A stretch of DNA of 64,000 bases from CAZABP01 sp964483245 (GTDB taxonomy: Bacteria > Planctomycetota > UBA1135 > UBA2386), in NCBI GenBank assembly GCA_964483245.1, contig CAZABP010000003.1:1-64000 (forward strand). Reading direction: 5' to 3'. Position numbers and translations under genes: made by a program. The notes under the pieces were generated by a model. It ran no database searches. It saw nothing but the letters and a program-made list of their open reading frames with translations, and was not told where the DNA came from. Shown here one piece after another: positions 26,127 through 35,188 of the stretch; position 1 is the stretch's first letter; each line of letters starts with the position of its first letter.

Positions 26127-26744
26127 ATGCTCGTGCTCGTCTGCCTCGCGGCCTGGCTGCTCGGCGGGATCCCCTGGGGTCTCGTGTTGGTGCGGCTGTT
26201 CCGCGGTGTCGACATCCGCACGATCGGCAGCGGGAACATCGGCGCGACGAACGCGTCGCGGGCGTTCAGCGGATGGGCGCGGCCGGCCGTGTTCCTCGCG
26301 ATCTACGTGCTCGACTTCGCCAAGGGCTTCGTGCCGGCGTTCGTCGCACCGAGGCTCGTCGACGCCGATCCGCTGCTGGCCAGCGTGCTCGCAGGTGCGG
26401 CGGCGATCCTGGGGCACGTGTTCTCGCCGTATCTGCGGCTGCGCGGCGGCAAGGGCGTCGCGACCACCACCGGCGTGCTCGCCGCGCTCGAACCGATCGC
26501 GCTCGCGGTCGCGCTCCTGGCGTTCGTCGTCGTGCTGCGGCTGACCAGGCACGTCTACCTCGGCAGCCTCAGCCTCGGCATCGCGCTCGCGCTCGCGGTC
26601 GTCCTGCGTGCGCCGGCGACCGCGTTCGGCGAGCGGTTGCCGGTCACGCTGCTCGGCTTCGCCGTCGCGGCGTTCCTGTTCTGGACCCATCGCAACAACC
26701 TGCGTGACGCCGCCGCGCGCCGGCGCGCCGCGGAGAGCCTGTGA
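26127..26744 (+). CDS. plsY: Acyl-phosphate:glycerol-3-phosphate acyltransferase
   Basis: A 205-residue integral membrane protein starting at ATG 26127. It has the three PlsY motifs: GSGNIGATNASR, LRGGKGVATTTG and a C-terminal HRNN. PlsY acylates the sn-1 position of glycerol 3-phosphate from acyl-phosphate, the first step of membrane phospholipid synthesis. The neighbouring gpsA, 7 bp downstream, supplies its substrate, a conserved and logical pairing. The upstream frame contains a possible earlier start at 26091, but it would add a non-hydrophobic extension. Confidence 0.94.
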   Translation: MLVLVCLAAWLLGGIPWGLVLVRLFRGVDIRTIGSGNIGATNASRAFSGWARPAVFLAIYVLDFAKGFVPAFVAPRLVDADPLLASVLAGAAAILGHVFSPYLRLRGGKGVATTTGVLAALEPIALAVALLAFVVVLRLTRHVYLGSLSLGIALALAVVLRAPATAFGERLPVTLLGFAVAAFLFWTHRNNLRDAAARRRAAESL

Positions 26745-26751
26745 ACCTGCC

Positions 26752-27750
26752 ATGATCACGACCGTGCTCGGCAACGGCGGTTTCGGGACCGCGTTCGCGA
26801 TGCTCTGCCGGCGAGCCGGCCACGAGGTGCGCCTGTGGGGGCACGACGCGGCCTACACGGCCGAGCTCGCGCGCACGCGGCAGAACCCGCGCTACCTGCC
26901 GGGAGTCGAGCTGCCGCGCGCGGTCCAGGTCGGCAGCGACGCCGGCGCTGCGCTCGAGCGCAGCGAGCTGGTCGTGCTGGCGGTGCCGACGCAGCACCTG
27001 CGCAGCGTGTTGACGGCGGTCGGCACGGCGATTCCGCACGGCGTGCCGCTGCTGTCGCTCGCCAAGGGGCTCGAGCAGGGCAGCGCGCTGCGTCCGAGCG
27101 AAGTCGCCGCGCACGCGACGCACGGGCACAACCCGGTGTTGGCGCTCAGTGGTCCCAGCCATGCCGAAGAGGTCGCGCGCGACATGCCGACCGCCGTCGT
27201 GCTGGCCGCGCACGACGACTGGTACGCAGCGCGGCTGCAGGAGCAGCTCTCGACGCCGCGCTTCCGGATCTACCGGCACCAGGACCTGCTCGGCGTCGAG
27301 ATCGCCGGTGCGTTGAAGAACGTCGTCGCGCTGGCTGCCGGGATCGCGGAAGGGCTCGGCTTCGGCGACAACGCGAAGGCGGCACTGCTGTCGCGCGGCA
27401 GCGTCGAGATCGCGCGCTACGGGACCGCGCTCGGGGCGGAGCAGCGGACGTTCTTCGGGCTCGCCGGAGTCGGGGATCTCGCCGTGACTGCGTTCAGCGC
27501 GCACGGACGCAACCGCGCGTTCGGCGTGCGGATCGGCAAGGGGGAGACGCTCGCTGCGATCCTTGCCAGCGAGCGGCGCGTCGCCGAAGGGGTCTGGACC
27601 TCGCGCGTCGTGCGCGACCGCGCCAAGCAGCTCGGCGTCGAGATGCCGATCTGCGAAGCGGTCTGCGGCGTGCTGCACGAAGGGCTGCCAGCGCTGCGCG
27701 CGGTCGGCCGTCTGATGGAGCGCGACCGCAAGAACGAGATCCTCGGGTGA
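26752..27750 (+). CDS. gpsA: Glycerol-3-phosphate dehydrogenase [NAD(P)+]
   Basis: A 332-residue enzyme starting at ATG 26752. The N-terminus has the dinucleotide-binding GNGGFGTAF (usually GAGxWGTA), followed by the NPRYLPG, AVPTQHLR and LAKGLE segments. The C-terminal part has ALKNVVALAAG and GLGFGDNAKAALLSRG, with the catalytic Lys in ALKNV. It reduces dihydroxyacetone phosphate to sn-glycerol 3-phosphate, which PlsY from the adjacent gene acylates. Its stop overlaps the next start (GTGA), so a third protein is translationally coupled. Confidence 0.94.
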   Translation: MITTVLGNGGFGTAFAMLCRRAGHEVRLWGHDAAYTAELARTRQNPRYLPGVELPRAVQVGSDAGAALERSELVVLAVPTQHLRSVLTAVGTAIPHGVPLLSLAKGLEQGSALRPSEVAAHATHGHNPVLALSGPSHAEEVARDMPTAVVLAAHDDWYAARLQEQLSTPRFRIYRHQDLLGVEIAGALKNVVALAAGIAEGLGFGDNAKAALLSRGSVEIARYGTALGAEQRTFFGLAGVGDLAVTAFSAHGRNRAFGVRIGKGETLAAILASERRVAEGVWTSRVVRDRAKQLGVEMPICEAVCGVLHEGLPALRAVGRLMERDRKNEILG

Positions 27751-28388
27751 CCGCGGTCCGCGGCGAGGACGTGCTGTATCGCGGCGGGCTCAGCGCGCGC
27801 GCGTTCGCGCGCGGCGATGGCCCCGCCGAGCAGGTGTTGGCCGGCACGCTCGCGTGGCGCAGCCATCTCGCCAGCAAGCTCGGCGCCGTGCTGCGCGCGC
27901 CGCTCGACTGGCCGGAGGATCCGCACGCCGAAGGCGAGCGCCTCGTGCTGCCGCCGCGCGCGCTCGATGCGCTGCGGCTGCTGGCGGTCTACGCGGATCG
28001 GACCGAGCTCGAGCTGCCGGACGCGCTGCCCGGTGTCATGGACCTCGATCCGGTCTGGCAGCGTGCCAGGCAGCAGGACTTCAAGCGGAGCCGGTTCGCG
28101 CACGTGCTCGCCGCCGACTGCTGGCTGCCGGCCGACTTCGAGGCGACGGTCGCGCATGCGTATCCGGATGGGACGCCGGCCGTGTTCGGCTCCGGGGACG
28201 CGCTGCAGTTCCAGCTGCGCGAGCTGAACCGCTGCACGCTGCAGCTGGATCTCGCCGAGATCCGGGAATGGCTCCAGGATCCGGTTGCCGAGCCGGACCT
28301 GTGGCGTCTGGCAGGGACTGCGCTCGCTGCGCTGCACGAGCTGCGGAACCTGCGCACGCCCGCCATGCCCCTTCTGCTCGAGGGATGA
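27747..28388 (+). CDS. Hypothetical protein coupled to gpsA
   Basis: A 213-residue cytoplasmic protein that starts at GTG 27747 in a GTGA overlap with gpsA. I recognise no family. It is helix-rich with alternating basic and acidic residues, for example RAFARGDGPAEQVLAGTLAWR and LAEIREWLQDPVAEPDLWRLAGTALAALHEL at the C-terminus. No signal peptide, membrane helix or clear catalytic motif is seen. Coupling to plsY-gpsA suggests a link with lipid synthesis, but this rests on position alone. The following transporter starts 100 bp further on. Confidence 0.6.
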   Translation: MTAVRGEDVLYRGGLSARAFARGDGPAEQVLAGTLAWRSHLASKLGAVLRAPLDWPEDPHAEGERLVLPPRALDALRLLAVYADRTELELPDALPGVMDLDPVWQRARQQDFKRSRFAHVLAADCWLPADFEATVAHAYPDGTPAVFGSGDALQFQLRELNRCTLQLDLAEIREWLQDPVAEPDLWRLAGTALAALHELRNLRTPAMPLLLEG

Positions 28389-28488
28389 CTGCTGATCGAA
28401 GGATGATCGTCCCCCGAAGAGTGAACGCGCCGACGCAAGCCGTTATGGTCCGCGCACTTCGCACCACCCTGGAACCAGGAGTCACGGC

Positions 28489-30009
28489 TTGACCTCGTCC
28501 ACTCCCGCGAGCCCTGCGGTCGTCGAGCACGGGCACCCGCCCGGGCTCTACATGATGTTCTTCGCGGAGCTGTGGGAACGGTTCTGCTACTACGGGATGC
28601 GGGCGCTGCTGGCGCTGTACGTGGTGCAGCAGTTCCAGAAGCCGCAGGAAGAAGCCTCGCTCGCCTACGGCGCGTTCACCGCGTTGGTCTACGCGACCGG
28701 CATCTTCGGTGGCTACGTCGCGGACCGGGTGCTGGGGTTCCGGCAGGCGATCCTGCTTGGCGGGCTGATCATGGCGGCCGGCGAGTTCACGCTGCTGCTG
28801 CCGGACGAGCCGTCCTTCCTGTTCGGACTCGCGCTGATCGTGGTCGGCAACGGACTCTTCAAGCCGAACATCTCGAGCCTCGTCGGCAAGCTGTACGGAC
28901 CAGGAGATCCACGGCGGGACTCCGGTTTCACGATCTTCTACATGGGGATCAACATCGGTGCGCTGATCGCACCGCTGCTGTGCGTCGCGGTCTCGTACTG
29001 GATGGGACACCCGGCTTTCGAAGCCGACGGTGTCACGCCGATCCTCGTGGATGGTGAGCAGCAGATCATCCCCAACTACCGTTGGGGGTTCGGCATGGCG
29101 GGAGCGGGCATGCTGCTGGGGCTCCTGACGTTCCTCGTCGGCGGCGGCCTGCTACGTGGCCATGGTGCGCGACCCGAGAACATGCGAGGTCCGATGCCGC
29201 TCGTGCTGACGATCCTCGGCTGCGCCGTCGTGGCTCCGATCATCTGGAAGCTCCTCGCGAACAAGGAAGTGGCGGGCTACCTGTTGATCGGCCTTTCGGT
29301 CGCGATCGTTGGATACCTGATCTACAGCGGTATCTCGCTCGGCAAGGTGGTGCTCCACCGGATCCTCGTCCTGTTCGTGCTGTTGCTCGCCAACACGCTG
29401 TTCTGGGCCTGCTTCGAACAAGCAGGAAACTCCATGAACTTCTTCGCCCAGGACCACGTCGGGCAGCAGGGGTTCTTCAAGTTCGAGTGGTTCCAGTCGG
29501 TGAACCCCATCTACATCATCCTGTTCGCACCGGTCTTCGCGTGGCTCTGGGTCTGGTTGGATCGACGAGGCCGTAACCCCTCGATCCCCGCGAAGTTCGG
29601 CTACGGGCTGATCCAGGTCGGGCTGGGATTCGGCGTGCTGTTGCTGGCGATCGAGTGGTTCCCGTCCGGCAGCGCGAGCATGTTCGCCACATTGTTCGTG
29701 GTCTATCTGCTGCACACGACGGGCGAGCTCTGTCTGTCGCCGGTCGGGCTGTCGATGGTGACCAAGCTCGCACCTGCGCACATGACGGGAATGGTCATGG
29801 GGGCGTGGTTCTTGTCGATTTCGATGGGCAACTACGTCGCCGGCTTGTTCTCCGCGATCGCGGGGGCGACGGCCGTCGAAGGCGAAGGTGCGCCGCTCAG
29901 CGGGTACACCGCGGCCTACATGCCGATCCTGCAGGTGGCGACGGGCGCTGGCGTGCTGCTGCTCCTGCTGTCACGTCCGCTCAACAAGCTGATGCACGGG
30001 ATCAAGTGA
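28489..30009 (+). CDS. POT-family proton-coupled oligopeptide transporter (first copy)
   Basis: A 506-residue membrane protein starting at TTG 28489, with AGGAG at 28477-28481 at normal spacing. It has the POT signatures: ELWERFCYYGMRALL (ExxERFxYYG) in helix 1, GGYVADRVLGFRQAILLGG, GNGLFKPNISSLVGKLY and FTIFYMGINIGAL. A 'FWACFEQAGNSMNFFAQ' helix 7 and 'TGELCLSPVGLSMVTKLAPAHMTGMVMGAWFLSISMGNYVAG' helices 10-11 complete the pattern. It should import di- and tripeptides with protons. A second POT gene follows after 70 bp. Confidence 0.92.
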   Translation: MTSSTPASPAVVEHGHPPGLYMMFFAELWERFCYYGMRALLALYVVQQFQKPQEEASLAYGAFTALVYATGIFGGYVADRVLGFRQAILLGGLIMAAGEFTLLLPDEPSFLFGLALIVVGNGLFKPNISSLVGKLYGPGDPRRDSGFTIFYMGINIGALIAPLLCVAVSYWMGHPAFEADGVTPILVDGEQQIIPNYRWGFGMAGAGMLLGLLTFLVGGGLLRGHGARPENMRGPMPLVLTILGCAVVAPIIWKLLANKEVAGYLLIGLSVAIVGYLIYSGISLGKVVLHRILVLFVLLLANTLFWACFEQAGNSMNFFAQDHVGQQGFFKFEWFQSVNPIYIILFAPVFAWLWVWLDRRGRNPSIPAKFGYGLIQVGLGFGVLLLAIEWFPSGSASMFATLFVVYLLHTTGELCLSPVGLSMVTKLAPAHMTGMVMGAWFLSISMGNYVAGLFSAIAGATAVEGEGAPLSGYTAAYMPILQVATGAGVLLLLLSRPLNKLMHGIK

Positions 30010-30079
30010 TCCCCGCGACCGCCATCACTTTGCTGCTGTCGAACTCGACGGCAGTGCTTGCTACCTCGGAGTCTGCCTG

Positions 30080-32002
30080 ATGTTCACCGGCCACCCCAAA
30101 GGTCTGTTCCGGCTGTTCTTCATCGAGATGTGGGAACGCCTCGCGTTCTACACGATGGTGGGGATCCTGATGCTCTACGCGACCGACACCGAGACCGGAG
30201 GTCTCGGTTTGTCGCGTGTCGTCGGCAATGAGATCTACGGGCTCTACCTCGCGTTCGTCTACTTCACGCCGTACCTCGGCGGACTGATCGCGGACCGGTT
30301 CCTCGGCTACCGAAAGTCGGTGTTGATCGGTGGCCTGTTCTTCGCGACGGGCTTCCTGTTGATGAGCGTGTACGGGCGCGTGACGTTCGTGTCCGGCCTC
30401 GTGTGCCTCTGCATCGGGAACGGCTTCTTCAAGCCGAACATCTCGGTGATGGTCGGCAATCTCTATGCGAAGGGGGACCCGAAGCGCGATGCGGGGTTCA
30501 ACATCTTCTACATGGGGATCAACATCGGCGCGTTCATCGCCAACTTCCTGGCGGCGTTCGCGCGCAACGAGATCGGCGGGTGGCCGGCCGTCTTCCAGTG
30601 CGCCGCTGGAGGCATGTTCATCGGAATCACGATCCTCCTCATGAGTTGGCGTGTTCTCGCCGCGGCAGATCGACGGCCGGAGCGGAGCCCGAACGACACG
30701 ACGTTTGGTGAGATCTTCGCGAAGATCCTCGTGCCGGCGGTTGCGTTCGGCGTCGGCGGCTACTTCGCCGCCGTCGAATGGCTGCCGCCCGAGATTCCGA
30801 TGCGTCCCGCCGTGTGCGGCTTCCTCGCGGGCATGATCCCGATCCTGATCTTCTTCGTCCGACTCGGCACGACCGCGAACGAGGAGGAGAAGCCCGGTCT
30901 GCTCGCGTTGCTACCGGTCTATCTCGCTGGCGCGACGTTCTTCATGGTGCTCCACCTCAATGGCAGCGCGATGACGGCTTGGGCGCTCGACAAGACGGAC
31001 CGACAGATCGCGTGGCTGCCGGAGACATTCCGGCGCGACGCGCTGCCGTCCTACTACCACAACGCAGCACCAGATACCCCGCGTCCGAACAAGGCCAATC
31101 TGTTGCCCGTCGAGTCTGCCGAGGTCGCGAACATGTTCGGCCAGAACAGGATGCGCGACTCAGCAGTCGGCGAGTTGAGGCCGTCGCTTCCAGAGGGAGT
31201 GCGTGTCGAGGTGATCCCGGCGGATTCGCCCAGCTCTGAACAGCAGCGTTGGAGCGAGCGCGGCGTCGACGTGTACGACACAGTCACTGTTTCCACGAGC
31301 CGCGACGCGCACGGCGTCGAAACCGTCACGGTCTCGACGGAGCAGGGCGCGAAGCCGTTGCGCCGCATTGCATTCGTTCGACAGCTCGCGGAGGGTGGTG
31401 TGATCCCGCTGTTCCTCGTCGAGCAGAGCACGTTCCGCGACATGTACGAAGGAAACCCCCCGGAGCTGCCGCCCGGTCAGTACCTCCAGGTTGCGAATTC
31501 AGAATTGTTCCAGTCGCTGAACGCGCTGTTCGTGATCGCGTTCACGCCGCTGATCGTCGCGTTCTTTTTCCGGCTCCGTAATCGCGGCGTCGACTTCAGC
31601 ACCGCCCGCAAGCTGGTCGTCGGCATGCTGCTGACCACCGTGTCGCTGCTGCTGATGGTGTTGGCCGGCGTCGCGGGCGACAACGGTGCGAGCAAGGTCT
31701 CGTGGTTCTGGCTCGTGTTGTTCTACGCCGTGATCACTGTTGGCGAGCTCTGTCTGTCGCCGATGGCGTTGTCCCTGGTGACCAAGCTCTCGCCGAAGCG
31801 CTTCGTGGGCTTGACGATGGGCGGCTGGTTCCTGGCGACAGCATTCGGGAACAACTTCTCCGGGTTCTTCGGCGGTCTGGAGTCGCAGATGACGCCGATC
31901 TCATTCTTCCTGACACTCGCGGCGATCTCGGGCGTCGTGACGCTGATCCTGTTTGTGCTCCTGCCACGTCTCGACGCCGCGCTCAAGAAGTACGGGGCCT
32001 GA
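30080..32002 (+). CDS. POT-family transporter (second copy) with large loop insertion
   Basis: A 640-residue membrane protein, about 130 residues longer than its neighbour. Helix 1 reads EMWERLAFYTM, so the canonical ERFxYYG is altered to ERLAFYT. GNGFFKPNISVMVGNLY, FNIFYMGINIGAF and 'GELCLSPMALSLVTKLSPKRFVGLTMGGWFLATAFGNNFSG' are conserved. Between the predicted helices 7 and 8 (about residues 303-473) lies a roughly 170-residue non-hydrophobic insertion, absent in the first copy. Substrate range could differ from typical peptide transport. It is followed by a CCCGAT simple repeat. Confidence 0.88.
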   Translation: MFTGHPKGLFRLFFIEMWERLAFYTMVGILMLYATDTETGGLGLSRVVGNEIYGLYLAFVYFTPYLGGLIADRFLGYRKSVLIGGLFFATGFLLMSVYGRVTFVSGLVCLCIGNGFFKPNISVMVGNLYAKGDPKRDAGFNIFYMGINIGAFIANFLAAFARNEIGGWPAVFQCAAGGMFIGITILLMSWRVLAAADRRPERSPNDTTFGEIFAKILVPAVAFGVGGYFAAVEWLPPEIPMRPAVCGFLAGMIPILIFFVRLGTTANEEEKPGLLALLPVYLAGATFFMVLHLNGSAMTAWALDKTDRQIAWLPETFRRDALPSYYHNAAPDTPRPNKANLLPVESAEVANMFGQNRMRDSAVGELRPSLPEGVRVEVIPADSPSSEQQRWSERGVDVYDTVTVSTSRDAHGVETVTVSTEQGAKPLRRIAFVRQLAEGGVIPLFLVEQSTFRDMYEGNPPELPPGQYLQVANSELFQSLNALFVIAFTPLIVAFFFRLRNRGVDFSTARKLVVGMLLTTVSLLLMVLAGVAGDNGASKVSWFWLVLFYAVITVGELCLSPMALSLVTKLSPKRFVGLTMGGWFLATAFGNNFSGFFGGLESQMTPISFFLTLAAISGVVTLILFVLLPRLDAALKKYGA

Positions 32003-32009
32003 CCGCGGC

Positions 32010-32038
32010 CCCGATCCCGATCCCGATCCCGATCCCGA
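32010..32038 (+). repeat. CCCGAT simple tandem repeat
   Basis: Almost five tandem copies of the hexamer CCCGAT begin 8 bases after the preceding stop. Degenerate CCCGATCCC/CCATCCC continues through about 32120, where it forms the end of the ribbon-helix-helix gene read on the other strand. It seems to be a slippage-generated tract, and no protein function is proposed. Confidence 0.8.
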
Positions 32039-32060
32039 ACCCGCTCACTCCCGATCCCGC

Positions 32061-32252
32061 TCATTGCCGTTCCCGATCCCATTCCTCCCGATCCCCAACC
32101 CCATCCCCATCCCGCCCTCTCCGCCGCAACGCCTCCCGCAGCACCCATTCGATCTGCCCGTTCAAACTGCGCATCTCCTGTTCGGCCCAGGCGCGCAGCT
32201 CCGCCAACAGCTCTTCCGGCACGCGCAGCAGGAACGGCTTCCGTTCGGCCAC
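32061..32252 (-). CDS. Arc-like ribbon-helix-helix protein
   Basis: A 63-residue protein starting at GTG 32252. The first 40 residues form a ribbon-helix-helix: strand KPFLLRVP, helix EELLAELRAWAEQEM, turn, helix LNGQIEWVLREAL. Arc/MetJ-type proteins bind DNA as dimers, inserting the paired strands into the major groove. The tail from about residue 45 is encoded by a degenerate repeat. It lies 10 bp downstream of the SPFH gene on the same strand. Such small RHH proteins next to SPFH genes are known; the palindrome upstream of the SPFH gene is the natural candidate binding site. Confidence 0.74.
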   Translation of the reverse strand: MAERKPFLLRVPEELLAELRAWAEQEMRSLNGQIEWVLREALRRRGRDGDGVGDREEWDRERQ

Positions 32253-32262
32253 TGCGCGCGCC

Positions 32263-33162
32263 CTAGTTGTAGAGCGTCCCGGCGTTGACGACCGGCGTCG
32301 TCTCGCTCTCCGAGCAGAGCACGACGAGCAGGTTCGACACCATCGCCGCCTTGCGCTCCTCATCGAGGTCGACGACGCCGCGCTCCTTGAGCCCGTCCAA
32401 CGCCATCTGCACCATGCCGACCGCGCCGTCCACGATCCGCGACCGCGCGTCGATGATCGCCTCGGCCTGCTGGCGGCGCAGCATCGCGCCAGCGATCTCC
32501 GGTGCGTACGCGAGGTGCGCGAGCCGGACTTCCATGACCTCGAGGCCGGCTTGCGACAGCCGCTCGGTCAGCTCGCGCTGCAGCTCGGCGTGGATCGCAT
32601 CCGAGCTGCCACGCAATGATGTCTGCCCGGCCTCCGGCGTGTCGTACGGATGGTTCGCCGCCAGCGTGCGAACCGCCGACTCGCTCTGCACGGCGACGTA
32701 GCTCTCGAAGTCCTCGACGTCGAACAGCGCCTGCGCGGTGTCCTGCACCCGCCAGACGACGACGGCGCCGATCTCGATCGGGTTGCCGCGCAGGTCGTTG
32801 ACCTTGAGCTTCTCGGAATTGAAGTTGTGCGCGCGCAGCGAGACCTTGGTGCGGATCGTGAACGGGTTGATCCACCAGAAGCCGTGCTCGCGGATGGTCC
32901 CGGTGTAGCGCCCGAACAGCACGACGACCTTCGACTGATTGGGGTTGACCAGCACGAGGCCGCGCAGCAGGAACACGGTCATCAGCACGGCGACTGGGAC
33001 CAACAGGCCGAACACCAATGAGAGAGGGGTGTTGGTCTGGTCGAACCGCACCGCGAGCGTGATCCACAGGATCGGGCTCAGCGCGGTCAGGATCGCCAGC
33101 AGCAGCATCGGGATGCCCGGGAGCGGGCGGTCGAGGCGGACTTCACGGGACGGGGTTGCCAT
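32263..33162 (-). CDS. SPFH/Band 7 domain membrane protein
   Basis: A 299-residue protein with two N-terminal membrane helices (residues about 16-37 and 45-68) followed by an SPFH/prohibitin-like domain: RGLVLVNPNQSKVVVLFGRYTGTI, then VRLAHLAYAPEIAGAMLRRQQAEAIIDARS. The order is that of the stomatin/slipin-type proteins that oligomerise into membrane microdomain cages. ATG 33162 has AAGGAG seven bases upstream. A perfect 20-bp palindrome lies 18 bp before the start codon. The next gene encodes an RHH protein, making a two-gene unit. Confidence 0.88.
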   Translation of the reverse strand: MATPSREVRLDRPLPGIPMLLLAILTALSPILWITLAVRFDQTNTPLSLVFGLLVPVAVLMTVFLLRGLVLVNPNQSKVVVLFGRYTGTIREHGFWWINPFTIRTKVSLRAHNFNSEKLKVNDLRGNPIEIGAVVVWRVQDTAQALFDVEDFESYVAVQSESAVRTLAANHPYDTPEAGQTSLRGSSDAIHAELQRELTERLSQAGLEVMEVRLAHLAYAPEIAGAMLRRQQAEAIIDARSRIVDGAVGMVQMALDGLKERGVVDLDEERKAAMVSNLLVVLCSESETTPVVNAGTLYN

Positions 33163-33180
33163 CTAGGGCTCCTTTTGATG

Positions 33181-33200
33181 TCAGAGTGATATCACTCTGA
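33181..33200. promoter_or_regulatory. Perfect 20-bp palindrome, candidate operator
   Basis: TCAGAGTGATATCACTCTGA reads the same on both strands. It lies 18 bp upstream of the SPFH start and just before its ribosome site, where a repressor would block transcription. No T-run follows on the minus strand, so a terminator for the upstream helicase gene is less likely. The RHH protein two genes downstream is the obvious candidate binder. Confidence 0.66.
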
Positions 33201-33220
33201 TTTCGCAAAAGCCAGCAGCT

Positions 33221-35188
33221 TTATTCCGGCTCCGGCCCCCCGGCCATCTCCGCTTCGACCCCTTCGGGCAGCGCCCTCAGGAACTGCCGTCCGTATGGCC
33301 TGGTCCGTGCCCGCGGATCCAGGATCACGATCCGCCCGCGGTCGGCGGCGGTCCGGATCAGCCGCCCGATCCCCTGCCGGAACCGCACCAGCGCCTCCGG
33401 CAGGCTCCAGTCCCGGAACCCGTCGCCACCCGTCGCCTCGAGGGCGCGGATCCGGGCCTTGGTCAGCGGATGCCCCGGCTGCGCGAACGGCAGCTTGGTC
33501 ACGACGACCAGCGTCAGCGCGTCGCCCGGGACGTCGATCCCTTCCCACAGCGAGTCGGTCCCGAGCAGCACCGTCGCCGGTTCGGCGCGCTTGCGCTCGA
33601 GCAGCGCGCGCAGCGGCGCTTCCCCCTGCACCAGCAGCTCGATCCCGGCCGCCGCCAGGACGTCGCGCATCGCCTCCGCCGCCGCGCGCACGTAACTCCA
33701 CGACGTGCACAGCACCAGCGCGCGGCCGCCGTTGCCGACGATCCGCTCCGTCGCGCGTGCGATCGACTCGCGGCGATGCGCCTCCGGCGCGCGCCCTGGA
33801 TCCGGCAGCGCCTCCTCGACGACGACGCGCATCTGCCGGCTGAAGTCGAACGGCGATCCGAGCCGCAGCGTGCGCGTGCCGCCGATCCCGAGCTGCCCGC
33901 GCAGCCAGTGGAACTCCGGATCACCACCCGGGCCGAGCGTCGCACTGACCAGGATCGCGCTGCGCCCCGGCGCGAACACATGCTGCCGCAACGCTTCGGC
34001 GACCTGCAGCGGTGCCGCGCGCAACTCCGCGCCCTGCCGCGACGACTCGATCCAGCGCACGAGCCCGGCCCCACCCGGTTCGCACAGTGCGCGCAGCGCC
34101 AGCCCGGCCACGGCGACGCCGCGCGCGCGCGCCTGCAGCTCGGTGCGCAGGTCGAGTTCCTCGACCGTTTCCGCGTGCGCCTCCAGCTCCTGGCTGAGCT
34201 GGCCGAGCTTCGGCGCGAGTGGATTCGGCAGCGAGCGGTCGGCGAGCTCGATCATGCCGTCGGGACTCTGCGCCGCCTCGCCGGCCAACATCTCGAAGAA
34301 CTCCTCGACCGCCGGCTCCAGCTCGCGGCAGCGCTCGATCGCCGGCAGCGCGCGCACGCGCAGCAACAGGCTCGATTCGGCCCGGCGCGAGTGCAGCCGG
34401 CGCAGGTGCCAGCGCAGCGTTCCGCGTCCGATCCGATGACCGAGCGCTTCGGTCGCCGTCCGTTCCAGATGGTGCGCCTCGTCGAAGATCACGACGCGGT
34501 GCTCCGGCAGGTAATGCGTCCCGATCATCCGCAGCGCGACGTCGGCCAGATACAGCGCATGGTTGACGACCAGCACCTGCGCGTGGTCCATGCGCCGCCG
34601 CGCGCGCTGCCAGTGGCAGGCTTCGTAGAACTTGCACGCGCGGTTGAGGCAGTTGCCGTGCTCGGCGCGCACCTCGTCCCAGACCGCATCGTCGACCGGC
34701 TGCGGCAGGCTCTGCCGCGTACCGTCGTGCGTCGTCGCGGCCCAGTGCGCGACTGCCGCGAGCCCACGCGCCTGCGCCGGCTCGGCGAACAGGTTCTGCG
34801 CCTCGCGCTGCGCGAGCTGCAGCCGGCGGAGGCAGACATAGTTGCCGCGCCCGATCGCGGTGACCGCCGACCATTCGAGCGGGAGCACGCCGGCGAGGAA
34901 TGGCAGGTCCTTGTGATCGAGCTGCTCCTGCAACGCGATCGTCCGCGTCGAGACGACGATCGGGCCATGCCCGGTGATCCGGCACGCGTGCAGCACTGCC
35001 GGCAGGAGATAGGCGAACGACTTGCCGACCCCGGTACCCGCCTCGGCCAGCAGGTGCCCGCCCTCGGCGAGCGTGCGTTCGACCGCGAGCGCCAGCTCGA
35101 GCTGCTGCGGCCGCGCCTCGAAGTCCGGCAGCCGCTGCGCGATCAGCCCGCCCGGCCCGAGCAGCGACGCGACGTCGAGTGCGCTCAC
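33221..35188 (-). CDS. DinG/XPD-type ATP-dependent DNA helicase
   Basis: A 655-residue helicase starting at GTG 35188, in a GTGA overlap with the upstream gene. It has Walker A GTGVGKS (near residue 50), DEAH-box IFDEAHH, and four cysteines at positions expected for an iron-sulphur cluster (CLRRL, then NCLNRACKFYEACHW). Motifs ILVSATL, LLGTDSLWEGIDVPGDAL and QGIGRLIRT complete the superfamily 2 pattern. DinG and YoaA unwind DNA forks, R-loops and D-loops 5'-3'. Its start position agrees with operon overlap and excludes the long Arg-rich extension that could be read upstream. Confidence 0.88.
   Translation of the reverse strand: MSALDVASLLGPGGLIAQRLPDFEARPQQLELALAVERTLAEGGHLLAEAGTGVGKSFAYLLPAVLHACRITGHGPIVVSTRTIALQEQLDHKDLPFLAGVLPLEWSAVTAIGRGNYVCLRRLQLAQREAQNLFAEPAQARGLAAVAHWAATTHDGTRQSLPQPVDDAVWDEVRAEHGNCLNRACKFYEACHWQRARRRMDHAQVLVVNHALYLADVALRMIGTHYLPEHRVVIFDEAHHLERTATEALGHRIGRGTLRWHLRRLHSRRAESSLLLRVRALPAIERCRELEPAVEEFFEMLAGEAAQSPDGMIELADRSLPNPLAPKLGQLSQELEAHAETVEELDLRTELQARARGVAVAGLALRALCEPGGAGLVRWIESSRQGAELRAAPLQVAEALRQHVFAPGRSAILVSATLGPGGDPEFHWLRGQLGIGGTRTLRLGSPFDFSRQMRVVVEEALPDPGRAPEAHRRESIARATERIVGNGGRALVLCTSWSYVRAAAEAMRDVLAAAGIELLVQGEAPLRALLERKRAEPATVLLGTDSLWEGIDVPGDALTLVVVTKLPFAQPGHPLTKARIRALEATGGDGFRDWSLPEALVRFRQGIGRLIRTAADRGRIVILDPRARTRPYGRQFLRALPEGVEAEMAGGPEPE

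Noticed and set aside
24160..26544. 794-codon plus-strand frame over the hydantoinase gene
   Set aside because: The translation is Arg- and Gln-rich and has no domains. The minus strand carries DTGGTFTD and other hydantoinase motifs.
33181..33200. Rho-independent terminator of the helicase gene
   Set aside because: The palindrome is fully symmetric with no loop and lacks a T-run on either strand; its position before the SPFH ribosome site favours an operator.
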